Below, one piece after another: positions 11,189 to 22,208 of a stretch of 64,000 nucleotides of DNA (its first letter is position 1; each line of letters starts with the position of its first letter). The position numbers and the translations under genes are program-made. A model generated the notes under the pieces. The model was not told the origin of the DNA, made no database searches, and was given only the letters and a program-made list of their open reading frames with translations. Origin of the DNA: Bedellia somnulentella (Eukaryota > Arthropoda > Insecta > Lepidoptera > Bedelliidae); NCBI GenBank assembly GCA_963576735.1, contig OY755170.1, positions 21,560,875-21,624,874 of the forward strand, in the 5' to 3' direction.

Positions 11189-11805
11189 CAAAACAAAAAA
11201 CCTAATAAGAAATAGAAACTAGAAGTAGAACATATGAAATTAAATACGATTAATGGGTTAAAACGTATTTATGACGAAAAGGGCTTATAGTATTAGGGTT
11301 TAAAATGAATAAAGTTGACCAGCTTCATTTTAAACTGGGTTCCGATCTATAATCGTGTGGTGTGTCAATAGGATTAACTTGGGAAAAGCTTTTGTTTTTG
11401 TGTCCATTTTAAACTTTCCGCAGCATTTTTATTACCAGAGATTATAGAAAGTTTTGTACATTTTGTAAAAAGACACGTTTATTTTTTATTATAGTTCTAG
11501 CTATGGCTAGTATGCAACATATAGTTTTTAATAAATAAGTATGACTTAAAAACCAAAAATCTAACAAAGGTACGAAGAATAAATGTTTAGCATTAATTAT
11601 GGAAGAAAACGCCAGATACAAAAGAGAATAAAACAAATACTATACACTAGTACACTGTCGTAAACTGACTATCATTAATAGCACCCACTTATAGCGGTAA
11701 GCATAAGTATGTATTTATCGCGGTTCTCAACAGAGTTGGAATAAAGTTTTGGAGCTTTTGAAGATGTTGTAGAGCTATGTGGCTTGAAACCTATCACCGA
11801 CCATT
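11189..11805. other. No feature recognised
   Basis: AT-rich, no shared repeats. Confidence 0.5.
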
Positions 11806-11816
11806 CTTATTTTATA

Positions 11817-12071
11817 CATACATACATATACTCACGGCTATAAATCCCTACAAGGGGTAGCCAGAGCTAAGGAATTAGAAATTCCTGAGCTACTTTTGGA
11901 AAGTTGTGTAGGGAAAAGATGGTAAAATAAAGGTTGTTGGTGATGGGTCTCCAACCGCATCGCTCAAAAATCCCTTAAAAGCCCCCAATACCGTTAGTCG
12001 CCTCTTAAGTACACCCACTGGAAGAAATGGGGTAGTGCTATTCTAAGCCGACACTACACAGCAGATATACA
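11817..12071 (-). mobile_element. SINE-B, full-length with 11-bp TSD
   Basis: Flanked by CTTATTTTATA at 11806-11816 and 12072-12082. Tail (CATA)n at the left, head at the right. About nine extra bases lie between the usual 5' end and the duplication. Confidence 0.92.
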
Positions 12072-12121
12072 CTTATTTTATAATTTTTTTCAATCTACTT
12101 ACAGAAATGCCTGATTAATTC

Positions 12122-12182
12122 TTCCAAATCTGAAGCTATGGCCACGCCATCTGGCATTTATAGCTGTGAATATTGATAGGTA
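12122..12182 (+). mobile_element. SINE-B 3' fragment
   Basis: GAAGCTATGGCCACGCCATC followed by GGCATTTATAGCTGTGAATA, the degraded last 60 bp of the family. Confidence 0.45.
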
Positions 12183-12560
12183 GAAACTGAACTATCTCTA
12201 GAATGTCAGTTCATTCGTTTGAATCAATAACAACATTCCACTAGGAAAAAATATACAATGGCATTGCATTGCACCAGCAGATATTTAATTAAGGGCTTGG
12301 TATGCAGTGCTGCAGGCGAAGTAATGTTTCAATGTTCAATTTCATCGATACCTGGCCAACTTTAATGGAGTTGTTGTAGACGAAAGTATATATTTCTCTA
12401 TTAAATTTGTGGCTTATAGAAATGCGATCTTTCACAAAATACCTTGGTTGTGTTGTGTTAGGCTTTTTTAATTACTAAATTGAGTATGAAGATGCCGAAG
12501 AACAGATCTTAGCATGTCTTTAAGTTGGCGATTTTTCTATATTGGACGTACTAAACGGAT
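12183..12560. other. No feature recognised
   Basis: AT-rich. Confidence 0.5.
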
Positions 12561-12572
12561 CATCCTGGACAA

Positions 12573-12819
12573 CATACATACATACAGATACTCACGGCTA
12601 TAAATCCCTTAACGGGGTAGCCAGAGCTTTGGAATGAGAAATTCCTCAGCCACTTTTGGAAGTTAATGGGGGAAAAGATGGTAATAATAAATGTTTTTGG
12701 TGACGGGTCTCCAACCACATCGCCCAAAAATCACTTAAAAGCCTCTATAGCCTTAGTCGCCTCTTACGATCACCCACGGGTAGAAATGGGGTAGTGTTAT
12801 TCTATGCCGACACTACACG
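12573..12819 (-). mobile_element. SINE-B, full-length with 10-bp TSD
   Basis: Flanked by TCCTGGACAA at 12563-12572 and 12820-12829. Belongs to the subfamily with GATCACCCACGGG. Confidence 0.95.
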
Positions 12820-13039
12820 TCCTGGACAAATATGTAATAATCTTGATTTCTCGACTTGCATTGAGCACTGAGCAGTATACATGATACCAATACCATTTTT
12901 AAGTTGGAAAGTTCACTTGTAAGTTTAGTAATATGTAAGCTCGTGAGCGTAGATAGGTCGCATAATTAAAAAAGTAAAGGGTAAAATTAAAGAGCCATTA
13001 TGTAATTTTTATTTTATTTTACTTTTTTTTTTATTTTAT

Positions 13040-13282
13040 GCTGTGTAGTGTCAGCTTAGAATAGCACTACCCCATTTCTCCGGTAGGTGTACGTAAGAGG
13101 CGACTTACGGTATTGGGGCTTTTGAGGGATTTTTGGGCAATGCGGTTGGAGACCCATCACCAACAACCTTTATATCACCATCTTTTCCCCACGCAACTTC
13201 TAAAAGTGGCTGAGGAATTTCTAATTCCTTAGCTCTGGCTACCCCTTCTTGGGATTTATAGCCGTGAGTATATGTATGTATG
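13040..13282 (+). mobile_element. SINE-B, full-length
   Basis: From GCTGTGTAGTGTCAGCTTAG to the TATGTATGTATG tail. Belongs to the GTGTACGTAAGAGGCGAC subfamily. A B-box-like GGTTGGAGACCC lies mid-element; no convincing tRNA head is seen. Confidence 0.92.
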
Positions 13283-13392
13283 ATTTCTAAAATAGTCTAT
13301 TAACGGAGTAATCGCGTAACATTACATACAAAAAAAAACATTCATTTGGTTTAAGTCACCTTATTTTTAGAAATCGTTTGAAAATAAACATA

Positions 13393-13792
13393 CTTACTTA
13401 CATACACTCACGCCCATTATTGCCATTGGGGTAGGCAGAGACAATCGATTGCCACTTAGTACGATCTTGACAAACCTCTCTTGCTTCCCTTACATTCATT
13501 ATTCTTCTCATACATGCTCTTTTATTCTTCTCACTTCGGACCCCCGCCTTTATAAGAACGTTTTATATCTGATCTAGAAACGTTTTACGAGGCCGTCCTC
13601 TAATAACAATCCCATCCACATTGGCTCTATATATATCTTTCCCTACTTTATTTTCATCCATCCTCTCTATGTGCCCAAACCACTTCAACATTCCTTTTTC
13701 TATCTTGCATACTACGTCATCTTTCAAACCTACTCGTTCACGCATCACACTATTTCTCACTCTATCACACAGCCTTACATTACATATACATC
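13393..13792 (-). mobile_element. RTE-like LINE, 5'-truncated 400-bp insertion with 14-bp TSD
   Basis: Flanked by TGAAAATAAACATA (13379-13392) and TGAAAATAAACGTA (13793-13806), so this is a complete truncated insertion. On the minus strand the C-terminus of the RT ORF is readable: DRVRNSVMRERVGLKDDV, GMLKWFGHIERMDENKVG, YRANVD, RGRPRKTFLDQI, followed by the frame leading into the 3' module and the ACAT-type tail. The WFGH..RM block is characteristic of RTE-type LINE C-termini. This is the best-preserved copy of the (ATGT)n-tailed LINE in the window. Confidence 0.88.
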
Positions 13793-13809
13793 TGAAAATA
13801 AACGTAGTA

Positions 13810-14656
13810 AGCAAAGAACATCAATACACTTATTTGAAAATGAATATGTCTGTTTGTTTATGTCAATTTAACTTTATGTTATTTTTATTAAACACATAAG
13901 TAAAAGAATTCGTCAAATGTAAAGAAAAACTCGCCTAAGCAGAACAATCATTAAAATATATTTGTATTCTGGCTATTTCATCAAATATACGGTCTGAAAT
14001 ATACATCAATGAATTTCAGAGAAATGTATTGGGAATAATGACGTGTTTGAACAATGATACAGTTGTACAATTCATTGTCTGTTTGTCCACGTTGTCGCCT
14101 GTCCGCAAGAATCAAATTTCCTATTCTCTGTACCGTACAATTGCAATCAATACCATGATTGTATATTCATCGAATCAAGTAGATAATACAGTGTCAGCCG
14201 CATCAAATTTACATTTGATCCTCATGTCCATGTCTATTTCATATTTGTACTATTTGTAGCATGCAATTATACACTCGTTAAAGGTTAGGGCGTTATAGTT
14301 AAGGAAAAAATATAAATTGAAATAACGTCTGCAGATTTGACGTTTTTGTCAAAATCTCGGAAAGTATTCATGGTAGCCGGCTGTAAATTGTAGTGTTGCC
14401 TAGTTAAATGGTAGCTAGCAAATGTGTAAAAAAAACAGGAAATCTCACAGTGGCCACTCCTTCCTAAGCCTGCCAGACCTTTTGCTCTTTCAAATATTCT
14501 CTCATTTATTAAAGCAGATTAATATTGGGCTAGAAATAAATCATAAGAGTATTTAAACATGTTATTCAGCTGAGTTGAAAAATAAACTGCTGTTAGCAAA
14601 TCTCTACGTCCCCGGTTGCATAGCCGTTGACAATTAAAGTGATAGAAATAAATATA
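13810..14656. other. No feature recognised
   Basis: Short open frames only (such as 14029-14259 plus, 76 codons) with no recognisable domain. Confidence 0.5.
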
Positions 14657-14670
14657 ACTTCTTATACACA

Positions 14671-14869
14671 TAACATAACATAACATAAGCGTTCACGCCG
14701 TTTATCCCCGAAGGGGTTGGCAGAGGTACCAATACTCCTGAACTCACATGGCAAGCGCCATCTAGTTACCAGAGAAGGTACCCACGTTTTGCTTAGACAG
14801 TGTACTCAGGGGGCAGGCCTATCGCCGTTTTGTACGAATACACTGTCGCATGACTAAGTACAACTCAGT
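14671..14869 (-). mobile_element. SINE-A (subfamily 2), 5'-truncated with 14-bp TSD
   Basis: Flanked by ACTTCTTATACACA at 14657-14670 and 14870-14883. Tail (AACAT)n at the left. Carries the CATGGCAAGCGCCATCTAG block that marks subfamily 2. The tRNA head is lacking. Confidence 0.93.
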
Positions 14870-14883
14870 ACTTCTTATACACA

Positions 14884-15630
14884 ATATCGATAATATCGGG
14901 TACTTTAGAGACAGTGTTATTACTTAATCAACAAATGTGAAAAATATTTTTTAAGGCCAATCCAACCACAACTAGGTAATAAACCCTAACCTTTAACGAG
15001 TACTTTAATATCTTTAACCCTTGTTTTTAGTTTTCATTCTCAAGGATTAAAGTGCCCTAGCAAACCTCGATATAGTTTCACATTCAACAAACTTAGACAT
15101 TATGTTATTCAGTTTAAAACAAACAAAGAACTCTTTTTCCAAGGTCTTGTCATAAAAGTATTGCCTCTATTGCCTCTGGGGTATAATCTTTGCGTACGTT
15201 TACTGTTTCAGGTCACAAAGACACACATGCCTTTGGGCTAGATAATAAAATTACATGAAATTGCTTTTTAGCCAACAACAATCGCAGATACAAAACAAGA
15301 AAATGAAAATGAAATAGCACAGCAACGGATACTTTATCATTCCTTATATCGTGAAAAGTGTCTCTTGATATTTATTTTCCCAAGCTAAGAGATATGCGTT
15401 TCATTTTAGGTAAAGTGATTATAAAATTGTTTTTTTAGGGGTGTGTGTAAATATATTAAATATGATACTGTTAATGCCATTAACAATTTTATTTATTACG
15501 AATTCTTAGAAGGAGATAACTTTCCAGTCTTTTTACTACTTTTTTATTCTCCAATGTAAAGGACTAAAGGAAACGATCCCAATATATCGACCGATTTAAC
15601 TAATGAATCATCAAGTTGACTTGCAACATT
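14884..15630. other. No feature recognised
   Basis: AT-rich. Confidence 0.5.
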
Positions 15631-15642
15631 TTTTACGACTAC

Positions 15643-15887
15643 ATACATACATATACTCACGGCTATATTTCCCTAGAAGGGGTAACCAGAGCTAAGGAAT
15701 TATAAATTCCTCAGCCACTTTTGGAAGGTGAGTGGGGAAAATATGGTAAAAATAAAGGTTTTTGGTGATGGGTCTCCGAACACATCGCCCAAAATCCAAT
15801 AAAAAGCCCCAATACCCTTAGTCGCCTCTTATGACACCCGTGGGTAGAAAGGCGTAGTGACATTCTAAGCCGGCACTACACGGCAAA
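15643..15887 (-). mobile_element. SINE-B, full-length with 11-bp TSD
   Basis: Flanked by TTTACGACTAC at 15632-15642 and 15888-15898. Confidence 0.93.
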
Positions 15888-15898
15888 TTTACGACTAC

Positions 15899-16835
15899 TG
15901 ATTTGTCTTCCCGCTAGCGTGTGCCCCGCAAGGCTTTATATATACGGATCCATTATCGTAACACTTAGTTAAAAGTCTTTATCAGAGCACATAAAAAGTC
16001 TTAGAGTAACCCAAGGCCAATTGAGAGAGCAATCATACTAGTGTTACTGCGTCCCCACATTCGTTACGAGCATAATACAGCCTTTTGGGCAGTGATATCC
16101 TAGCTGTTGAGATTTTTCGGTTTAGTAGTAAACTTCTATTGGCTGATATACGAACAAAGATGATGAATTTGTGATAAAATAACACTTATATGTGAATATG
16201 TGTTTAATTCAAACGGTGTATTAAAAAATACACTTTAGTTTGTGAAGCTGTATAGTTTAATACATTTAATTAGAGATGCTTCTTCATATGGAAATCCGCC
16301 CATCCCTGTTTAGGATTTACAGCCGTGAGTATTGGTAGGTAGGTAAATAAGAAAAACAGCTGACGAAAAGTTACTTAGCTCATATTTTTACAGTAAAATA
16401 TGTTTCAGTGTCTATACGGTTATATTTAAGCATCAAGACAATTAATAGAAAACTTGATATCGCAATAAAAACAGCGTCATTAATAAATATGATATATTTT
16501 TTATGGCCACTGTCTTGGCAACTTTCGAAAACAATATCTTTCTTTGTTCCCGAAGGAACATAAAATTTTATTTCCTTTCCAACGATTCTCAAGTTATAGA
16601 TTCTACCATTGATTATGAGCTCTCGGTTATTTCAATATATTCCGCTTTTCTCAGTCGATTGCCTCCGAACTTCATTAAAGTTTACAGGGAAAAATATACA
16701 TGGAAAAACGATTTCTGTTAAGTATAATTTGGATTAATATCGAGTCTTGTAGGGTTCTCAATGATTTATCGGTATGCATATTTTAATACTATGTTTAAAT
16801 GCCATCAAGATACTATCGATAAACGCTCATAATTG
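15899..16835. other. Mostly unassigned; SINE-B end at 16290-16350
   Basis: A degraded SINE-B 3' end (TTTACAGCCGTGAGTATTGG then TAGGTAGGTA) is visible at about 16300-16346. Otherwise nothing is recognised. Confidence 0.45.
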
Positions 16836-16988
16836 GATTAGAATAGCACCAACCCATTTTTACCCGCGGGTGTCGTGATTCAGGGTTTTGAGGCTTTTTA
16901 AGTGATTATTTGGTGACGTGTCTGGAGAACCATCACTAACCATCCTCTAATTTATTCCTTTTCTATCCCCTCACAACACACAAAAGTA
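16836..16988 (+). mobile_element. SINE-B, degraded 5' two-thirds
   Basis: GGATTAGAATAGCACCAACC, CCGCGGGTGTCGTGATTCAG and TCTGGAGAACCATCACTAAC follow the family order. The copy is cut at about 16989 where a LINE 3' end is joined. Confidence 0.65.
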
Positions 16989-17150
16989 TAAAGAATAGAA
17001 TAGAATAGAATAACTCTTTATTGCACATCAAACACAAAACAAAAATAATAATATGATGAAACAGTTTACAGTGAGGTACAATTGGCGGTCTTATCGCTAA
17101 AAGCAATCTCTTCCAGACAACCTTTGGAAGGTGAGATCGATAAATTAATT
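16989..17150 (-). mobile_element. LINE 3' end with (ATTCT)n tail
   Basis: On the minus strand: CTTCCAAAGGTTGTCTGGAA, TTGCTTTTAGCGATAAGACC, then GTGCAATAAAGAGTTATTCT repeats. Same end as the plus-strand copy at 42955. The short-repeat tail after an AATAAA is usual for CR1/L2-group LINEs. Confidence 0.75.
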
Positions 17151-17890
17151 ATATATAATCAATTTCTAATTCTGAAACTGTAGTAAAATTCATAAACATT
17201 TAAAATTTTGGATCGATCCTGCATCTCCTTATTTATTTAATGTCTTTAATGTTGTCCATTTATCAAGGTTGATAATGGCAAGGGTAAACTTTGTATGAAA
17301 ACCGTCAAACTACTTAGTTTTATAAAAGTGTTCTTGCACAAATCAGTGATAAACTTTTTCGACATCATACGTTGGCACAGAACTAATTTCGTTCGTTCGT
17401 ACCAACTAATTTCGTTTCTTCAAATAAATTGCTTATTGAAATCAGTGAAAGGTGAAGCAAAGTTATCAATAACTTTTTCATGAAAAGAAAATACGCTTTA
17501 TTTTTAAGTTGAAGGCTGTTTGCAAAACCTTCCGTTTAAAGGGGCCACGATTGAACTACGTCCAAGTAAATTTTCTGAGAGAAGCAACACCTAGTAACTT
17601 GCCTTCTACAGTTGCAAGGAAATATCAAGGGAGCGTGGCCACGAAGACGGTCTGTTTTGTCGTTTAACTATTAAGTTTTGCAGCTTACATTTTTCACTGT
17701 AAGTGCACTCCGAGTCTATATTGAATATACTCGTATTGTGAGAAATATTGCATCCGGTATTTCGTGTTATTTGTTTAAGAATTCGGTATTCTTTTTGTTA
17801 TGTGTGGGCTCAGTCCTTATAAAAAATCCAAACTGTTAGAGAGAAACAAAAACAAGAAGCCATTCGAAAATTTAATAAATGTTTTCAAGC
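17151..17890. other. No feature recognised
   Basis: AT-rich; the open frame at 17295-17483 (plus) has no recognisable domain. Confidence 0.5.
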
Positions 17891-17892
17891 TA

Positions 17893-18058
17893 AGCAGTGG
17901 CGGCTTAGAATAGTACTAACCCACTTTAACCCGCGGGTGTTGTAAGAGGCAATTTTTGAAGAACTGAAACCTAATTAGAGACCTTTGGGTGATGCAAAGA
18001 CCCATACTTTAATTTTACCGTCCCGTCCCACCCAAGATAATTCCGTGCTTCGGAGCGC
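17893..18058 (+). mobile_element. SINE-B, degraded
   Basis: AGTGGCGGCTTAGAATAGTA, CCGCGGGTGTTGTAAGAGGC and GATGCAAAGACCCATACTTT in the family order; the 3' end is lost. Confidence 0.6.
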
Positions 18059-18650
18059 AAGTCAAGCTTTGTTGGATTGCTTGAAGCCATTATCGGGGTA
18101 GTAGTCGTCAACGACTGTCAACCCGTCTCAGGCTAATTTGGTACTTACAAATTACCTTATAAGCCAATAATACCTGGGTAAGCTCAACCTCTTAGTATGG
18201 ACATACATGGACTGTAAAAGAACCAAAATGTTTTTCGGTTACATTAATAAGTATTTTAGAGTATAATCATAAAACGATAAAGCATAATTCCAAAAAGCTC
18301 AAACACAATTTTGTCGTGTTAAAAGCATCAATTTGTAGAGTTCAGATTTTGTCGAAAAATATCACGGGTTTATTTAATAGGTTCCATAAAACATTCCAAT
18401 ATTAATCAGTATTGAAAATTGATTTCAATAGTCTTTTTATCCAAGAAATATTATTTTGAGCGTTTTATTCGCAGGATCATTAGAATCTTCATCTTTTTAG
18501 GTTTGAACAGAGTCGATTACAGTGAATTTCTAAAATTTTAGCGAGTTTCAGGATAAAGTTTATCGATTGCTCCCTATCAAACCTCTTAATCAATATAAAT
18601 CAGATGCAAAAAAACAATCTCTAAAGATCTAGGAGTTCATAATCATAATA
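18059..18650. other. No feature recognised
   Basis: AT-rich. Confidence 0.5.
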
Positions 18651-18654
18651 ATTT

Positions 18655-18803
18655 CATAAACGTTCACGCTGAATATCCCCGAAGGCGTTGGCAGAGGTAC
18701 TAATACTTCTGAACATCACGTTAATTTATCACCTGGTGCTGAGAGTCCCACGTTTTGCATGGACAGTGTACTCATGTGATAGGGGGCAGGCCTATCTAGT
18801 AGT
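18655..18803 (-). mobile_element. SINE-A (subfamily 1), 5'-truncated
   Basis: AAACGTTCACGCTGAATATC and CCCGAAGGCGTTGGCAGAGG, then the CATCACGT...CACCTGGTG block of subfamily 1, ending at CAGGCCTATC. Confidence 0.8.
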
Positions 18804-18819
18804 TATGGTGGCTAAAGTA

Positions 18820-19510
18820 AACATACATATATTCACGCCATTAGTTCCCATTGGGGTGGCAGAGACTATCGATCGCCACTTCGTACGATCTTCGTATATT
18901 TGAGCAAACTCTCTATTTGACCGAAATGTGTCCTCCGAGGTCGCCCACTACTAACATTACCCTCCACATTGGCTCAACGATCACCCATCCCCTCAATGTG
19001 CCGAAACCGTCTTAATTTTCCTTTTTTTATATATACATACATATACTCACGGCTATAAATCCCTAAAAGGGGTAGCCAGAGCAGAGAAATTAGAAATTCC
19101 TCAGCCACTTTTGGAAGTTGAGTGGGGAAAAGATGGTAGATTAAAGGTTGTTGGTGATGGGTCTCCAACCGCATCGCCCAAAAATCCCTTAAAAAGCCCC
19201 AAGTCCTTTAGTCGCCTCTTACGTACACCCACCGGAAGAAATGGGATAGTGCTATTCTAAGCCGACACTACACAGCTCCTTTTTACTACCTTTTCTTATC
19301 TTTTTTACAAAATCATCTTTCACACCGCATCTTTCACGAATCACGGTATTTATCACTTAATCACATTCAAAGTTCTCTGAGGGACCTCATCTCTACTACA
19401 TTCACTCTACTCTAATGCTTCTTCTGCCACACCCAAAATTTGTTGCTATTTATAAGCGTGGGAACAATAACAGCATCATGCATAGCCATTAGGGCCTTCC
19501 CAGACTTTGA
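18820..19510 (-). mobile_element. RTE-like LINE, truncated, split by SINE-B
   Basis: The 3' part lies at 18820-19029 (tail, 3' module, GRPRRTHFGQI and RRFGHIEGMGDR) and the 5' part at 19277-19510. The 5' part encodes SNKFWVWQKKH, then RDS*KMRC-like remnants of DRVRN..IRERCGVKDDF. The two parts join in the order expected for one ORF. Several stops show decay. Confidence 0.8.
19030..19276 (-). mobile_element. SINE-B, full-length, nested in RTE-like LINE
   Basis: Complete element with tail at the left. The likely target duplication is TCCTTTTT (about 19018-19026 and 19277-19284). Confidence 0.9.
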
Positions 19511-20010
19511 TTGACTGATCATTAGACTAATCATTGTTCCATTTATCGCATTACCCATACAGGTATAATTTTTTAAATAGAGTGCGTCTATGCGAGTCCC
19601 CGATTGTGCATAGTGTCGCCGGGGATACTATATCTACTTACGTATAATTATATTGATGAATACGGATGTGTAATTGTTAAACAATTACGAGTTACGCCCG
19701 AATAACCTCACCATCAGCAGTTAAAAAAGAATCCTTATATTTATTTCAGCTTAATTCAAAACGCTAAAAATGTATTTAGGAAGGTTACGATTTGTCGAGA
19801 AAATCTACTTTTTGAACTGCATTTCATAAGTGGCTTATTGAGCCGGAAATTACACAAGTTGCCTATGAGTAAGCTGAAAAAGCACGGCTTTCATCCGTGC
19901 CGCTCTTTTTAGTCCGTGATAATACTGATAATGGATTTAGTATCCGCCATACACTTCGGTCACACAGTCCAAACAGTACGGACGGTATTTAGATGGATTG
20001 GTTTAGAAGC
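19511..20010. other. No feature recognised
   Basis: Nothing supported. Confidence 0.5.
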
Positions 20011-20013
20011 ATA

Positions 20014-20152
20014 TCTACCTATACTCACGACTATAAATCCCAAAGAAGGTTTGCGAGAGCTACAGACTTTCAAGAATTTTAGCAAAATAGTTGAAAAAGG
20101 TTGTATATTAAAAGATAAATTATGATGGGTTTTAGCCACATCGCCCAACATT
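20014..20152 (-). mobile_element. SINE-B, degraded 3' half
   Basis: ATACTCACGACTATAAATCC, GATGGGTTTTAGCCACATCG and CCCAACATTAA follow the family order. Confidence 0.6.
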
Positions 20153-20580
20153 AACTAAACTTCAAACTTTAAAGTACATATAACAATTTTAATTTTAATT
20201 GAAGCTTTTGAAATATTCTTGACTTAAATTTCAATCGACGTTAAGTCTCTTCCGTTTAATACCAGAAAAGATATTCTTTTGTAACAGCGTTATTTTACTT
20301 CCTCAAGAATATTAAAATTTACCCTCTAAGGTTTGTTTTATGAAAAATGGTCGTGAAAAATGAATCTAAAAGAATAGAAAATGTTTAATATATAAGGATC
20401 TCTGGAAATACCCGGCATTGAAACTAAGAAAGGAAATATGCCAACAGCGTTTGAAGTTCCTTTCTTTCAGATTTTATTTTCTTTAATAGCATGTCTTTGT
20501 ACTGTTAGTTCGAGGTGAATTTTAAACAGTTATGGATTTCAAATAAATACTTTAACGTCATCATTTGTTGCATAACATTC
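20153..20580. other. No feature recognised
   Basis: AT-rich. Confidence 0.5.
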
Positions 20581-20939
20581 TAAAGGAGGTGGGTTAAAAT
20601 CAGCCTTTTTTCGTCATGTTGGTTGTCTGAATCGTCACTGGACCATTCAGTAGCAGCGTCTTCAAATGTATTAGCATATTCAAGACTTGGTGTTTTCGTT
20701 TCTGTACGATTATGGCGCCAATACCCCAAGTGCTATCATACAGATACAACATGCGCGCAACAGCCGACAACTCTTGCGCCAACTTTGCACTAACAAAACC
20801 ATTCAATGTTTATGATAGGGCTTATGGCTGTTCTTATCCACATGTTATATAATTTTGAGCTTGTATGTCGTGATCTTAACTGAATTCAGATAACTGGGAC
20901 ATCTTCTCGATGAACGTATAGGGAGTACATTCTTGCTAA

Positions 20940-21200
20940 GGGCCGGCGCTGACTGCCGGCATGGCATGGCAAAGGATTTTGGTACAGATATAGCATTTTT
21001 AATCTTATTACCATGCATATAGAATTCATTTTGACACAACGATGCCGAGAGAGGCCGCGGTAGGACAGAACGTCGACATCGTTGTTCCTTTCACGGCAAA
21101 ATGAAGAAAAATGAATTCTATACTCATGGTAATAAGATTAAAAATGCTATATCTGTACCGAAATCCTTTGCCATGCCATGCCGGCAGTCAGCGCCGGCCC
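20940..21200. mobile_element. GGGCC MITE (Harbinger-type), complete copy
   Basis: 261 bp with inverted arms of about 90 bp starting GGGCCGGCGCTGACTGCCGG. The flanks are TAA (20937-20939) and TGA (21201-21203), a 3-bp duplication with one change. A second copy at 59004/62986 has TAA on both sides. The TAA-type duplication and the GC-rich tip indicate PIF/Harbinger mobilisation. The centre carries a second inverted pair (GACACAACGATGCC...). Confidence 0.88.
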
Positions 21201-21546
21201 TGAGTGTAAGATCCTGCTTTGTTTTAGCTGATATATTTCAAGAGTGAGATTTCGCAGCTCTTCCCATGTTAACTCTGGGAAATCTGAAAGATCAGATTCG
21301 CTTAACGGATGCCATATCGTCTTCTTTCCTGCCCATCCATTTTTTTCAACCATCTTCTGCAGGTAATTAGGTTTCTTAACTAAATCAAGCATCCGTTGGG
21401 CAATGATATTGTCATCTTCATCACTGTTAGTTCTTTTTGGGTGTAAGGCATTAAGAATTGCACACACGATTTGCACGTAATTTCTAATATATGGTATTGG
21501 CCATTTGGAATGACATTATTCATTACTCTCCAGATTTGAAGTTTGA

Positions 21547-21796
21547 AGCTATGTAGTGTCGGCTTAGAATAGCACTACCCCATTTATACGGTGGGTGTAC
21601 GTAAGAGGCGACTACTGGTATTGGGGCTTTTAAGGGATTTTTGGGCGATGCGGTTGAAGACCCATCATCAACATACTTTATTTCACCATCTTTTCCCCAC
21701 TCAACTTTCCAAAAGAGGCTGAGGATTTTTAATTCCTTAGCTCTGGCTACCCCTTCTAGGGATTTATAGCCGTGAGTATATGTATGTATGTATGTC
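21547..21796 (+). mobile_element. SINE-B, full-length, nested in the dead transposon
   Basis: From GCTATGTAGTGTCGGCTTAG to a TATGTATGTATG tail. Diverged flanks TCTCCAGATTTGAAG and TCTCCAATTTTTGAG look like the duplicated target; both encode the same transposase residues (LQIWR and LKNWR). Confidence 0.88.
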
Positions 21797-22208
21797 TCCA
21801 ATTTTTGAGTTGGCTATTCACAGCCTCAACAACCCAACGAACTTTTGTGAAAACTCGCGTTCACAGTGTTATGTTTTGTATCACATAGGTTCAATGCACC
21901 AAAACAAATGAATGCTAGTTTATATGCTTAAAATAAAAAAAAAACATTGTGGTGTACGAAGCGGTTAATGAATTTTGTTAAAACCAAAGTTCAATAAAAC
22001 GGCATAAATAGCCAAAAATCAATAAACATGTCAAGTTTGAAGGGTTTTTCTTGTTACTTGCCTTTTTATTAATTTAATCAAAATATTGTTGAAGCATTCT
22101 TAGATACTTAAACTTAATATACATGTGATAATAATGGCCAAAATCGAAACTTGGGATTTTCACTAATAAGTTAGGCGAAAAAAGGCTGATCTTTACCCAC
22201 CTCCTTTA

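Larger units (their letters stand above)
20594..21890 (-). pseudogene. Transposase pseudogene with SWIM-type zinc finger (DDE_Tnp_4/ISL2EU-like)
   Basis: Read in order on the minus strand, with frame changes and stops. First comes FTKVRWVVEAVNSQLKNWR (about 21875-21815), the last block of the DDE domain. Then, after the SINE-B, WRVMNNVIPN, YIRNYVQIVCAILNALHP and ELTWEELRNLTLEIYQLKQS (21530-21210) follow. After the MITE come LRSRHTSSKLYNMWI (about 20880-20835) and a SWIM-like C-x-C...C-x-H finger: WFC, one stop, CKVGARVVGCCAHV (about 20780-20725). An acidic tail ends in the right-hand inverted repeat. This order matches a widespread animal transposase family with a DDE domain followed by a SWIM finger. 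The upstream catalytic residues are missing. Recognition is from motif memory, not a search. Confidence 0.78.
20583..22206 (-). mobile_element. ISL2EU/Harbinger-like DNA transposon, dead, with two nested insertions
   Basis: Terminal inverted repeats of about 31 bp: AAGGAGGTGGGTTAAAATCA at the left and the complement of AAGGAGGTGGGTAAAGATCA at the right. They are flanked by TA on both sides (20581-20582 and 22207-22208). Inside, on the minus strand, are fragments of one transposase. A GGGCC MITE (20940-21200) and a SINE-B (21547-21796) interrupt it. Without these two the element is about 1.1 kb, shorter than an autonomous element, so the N-terminal catalytic part was already lost. The 2-bp duplication is consistent with ISL2EU. 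Confidence 0.82.
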
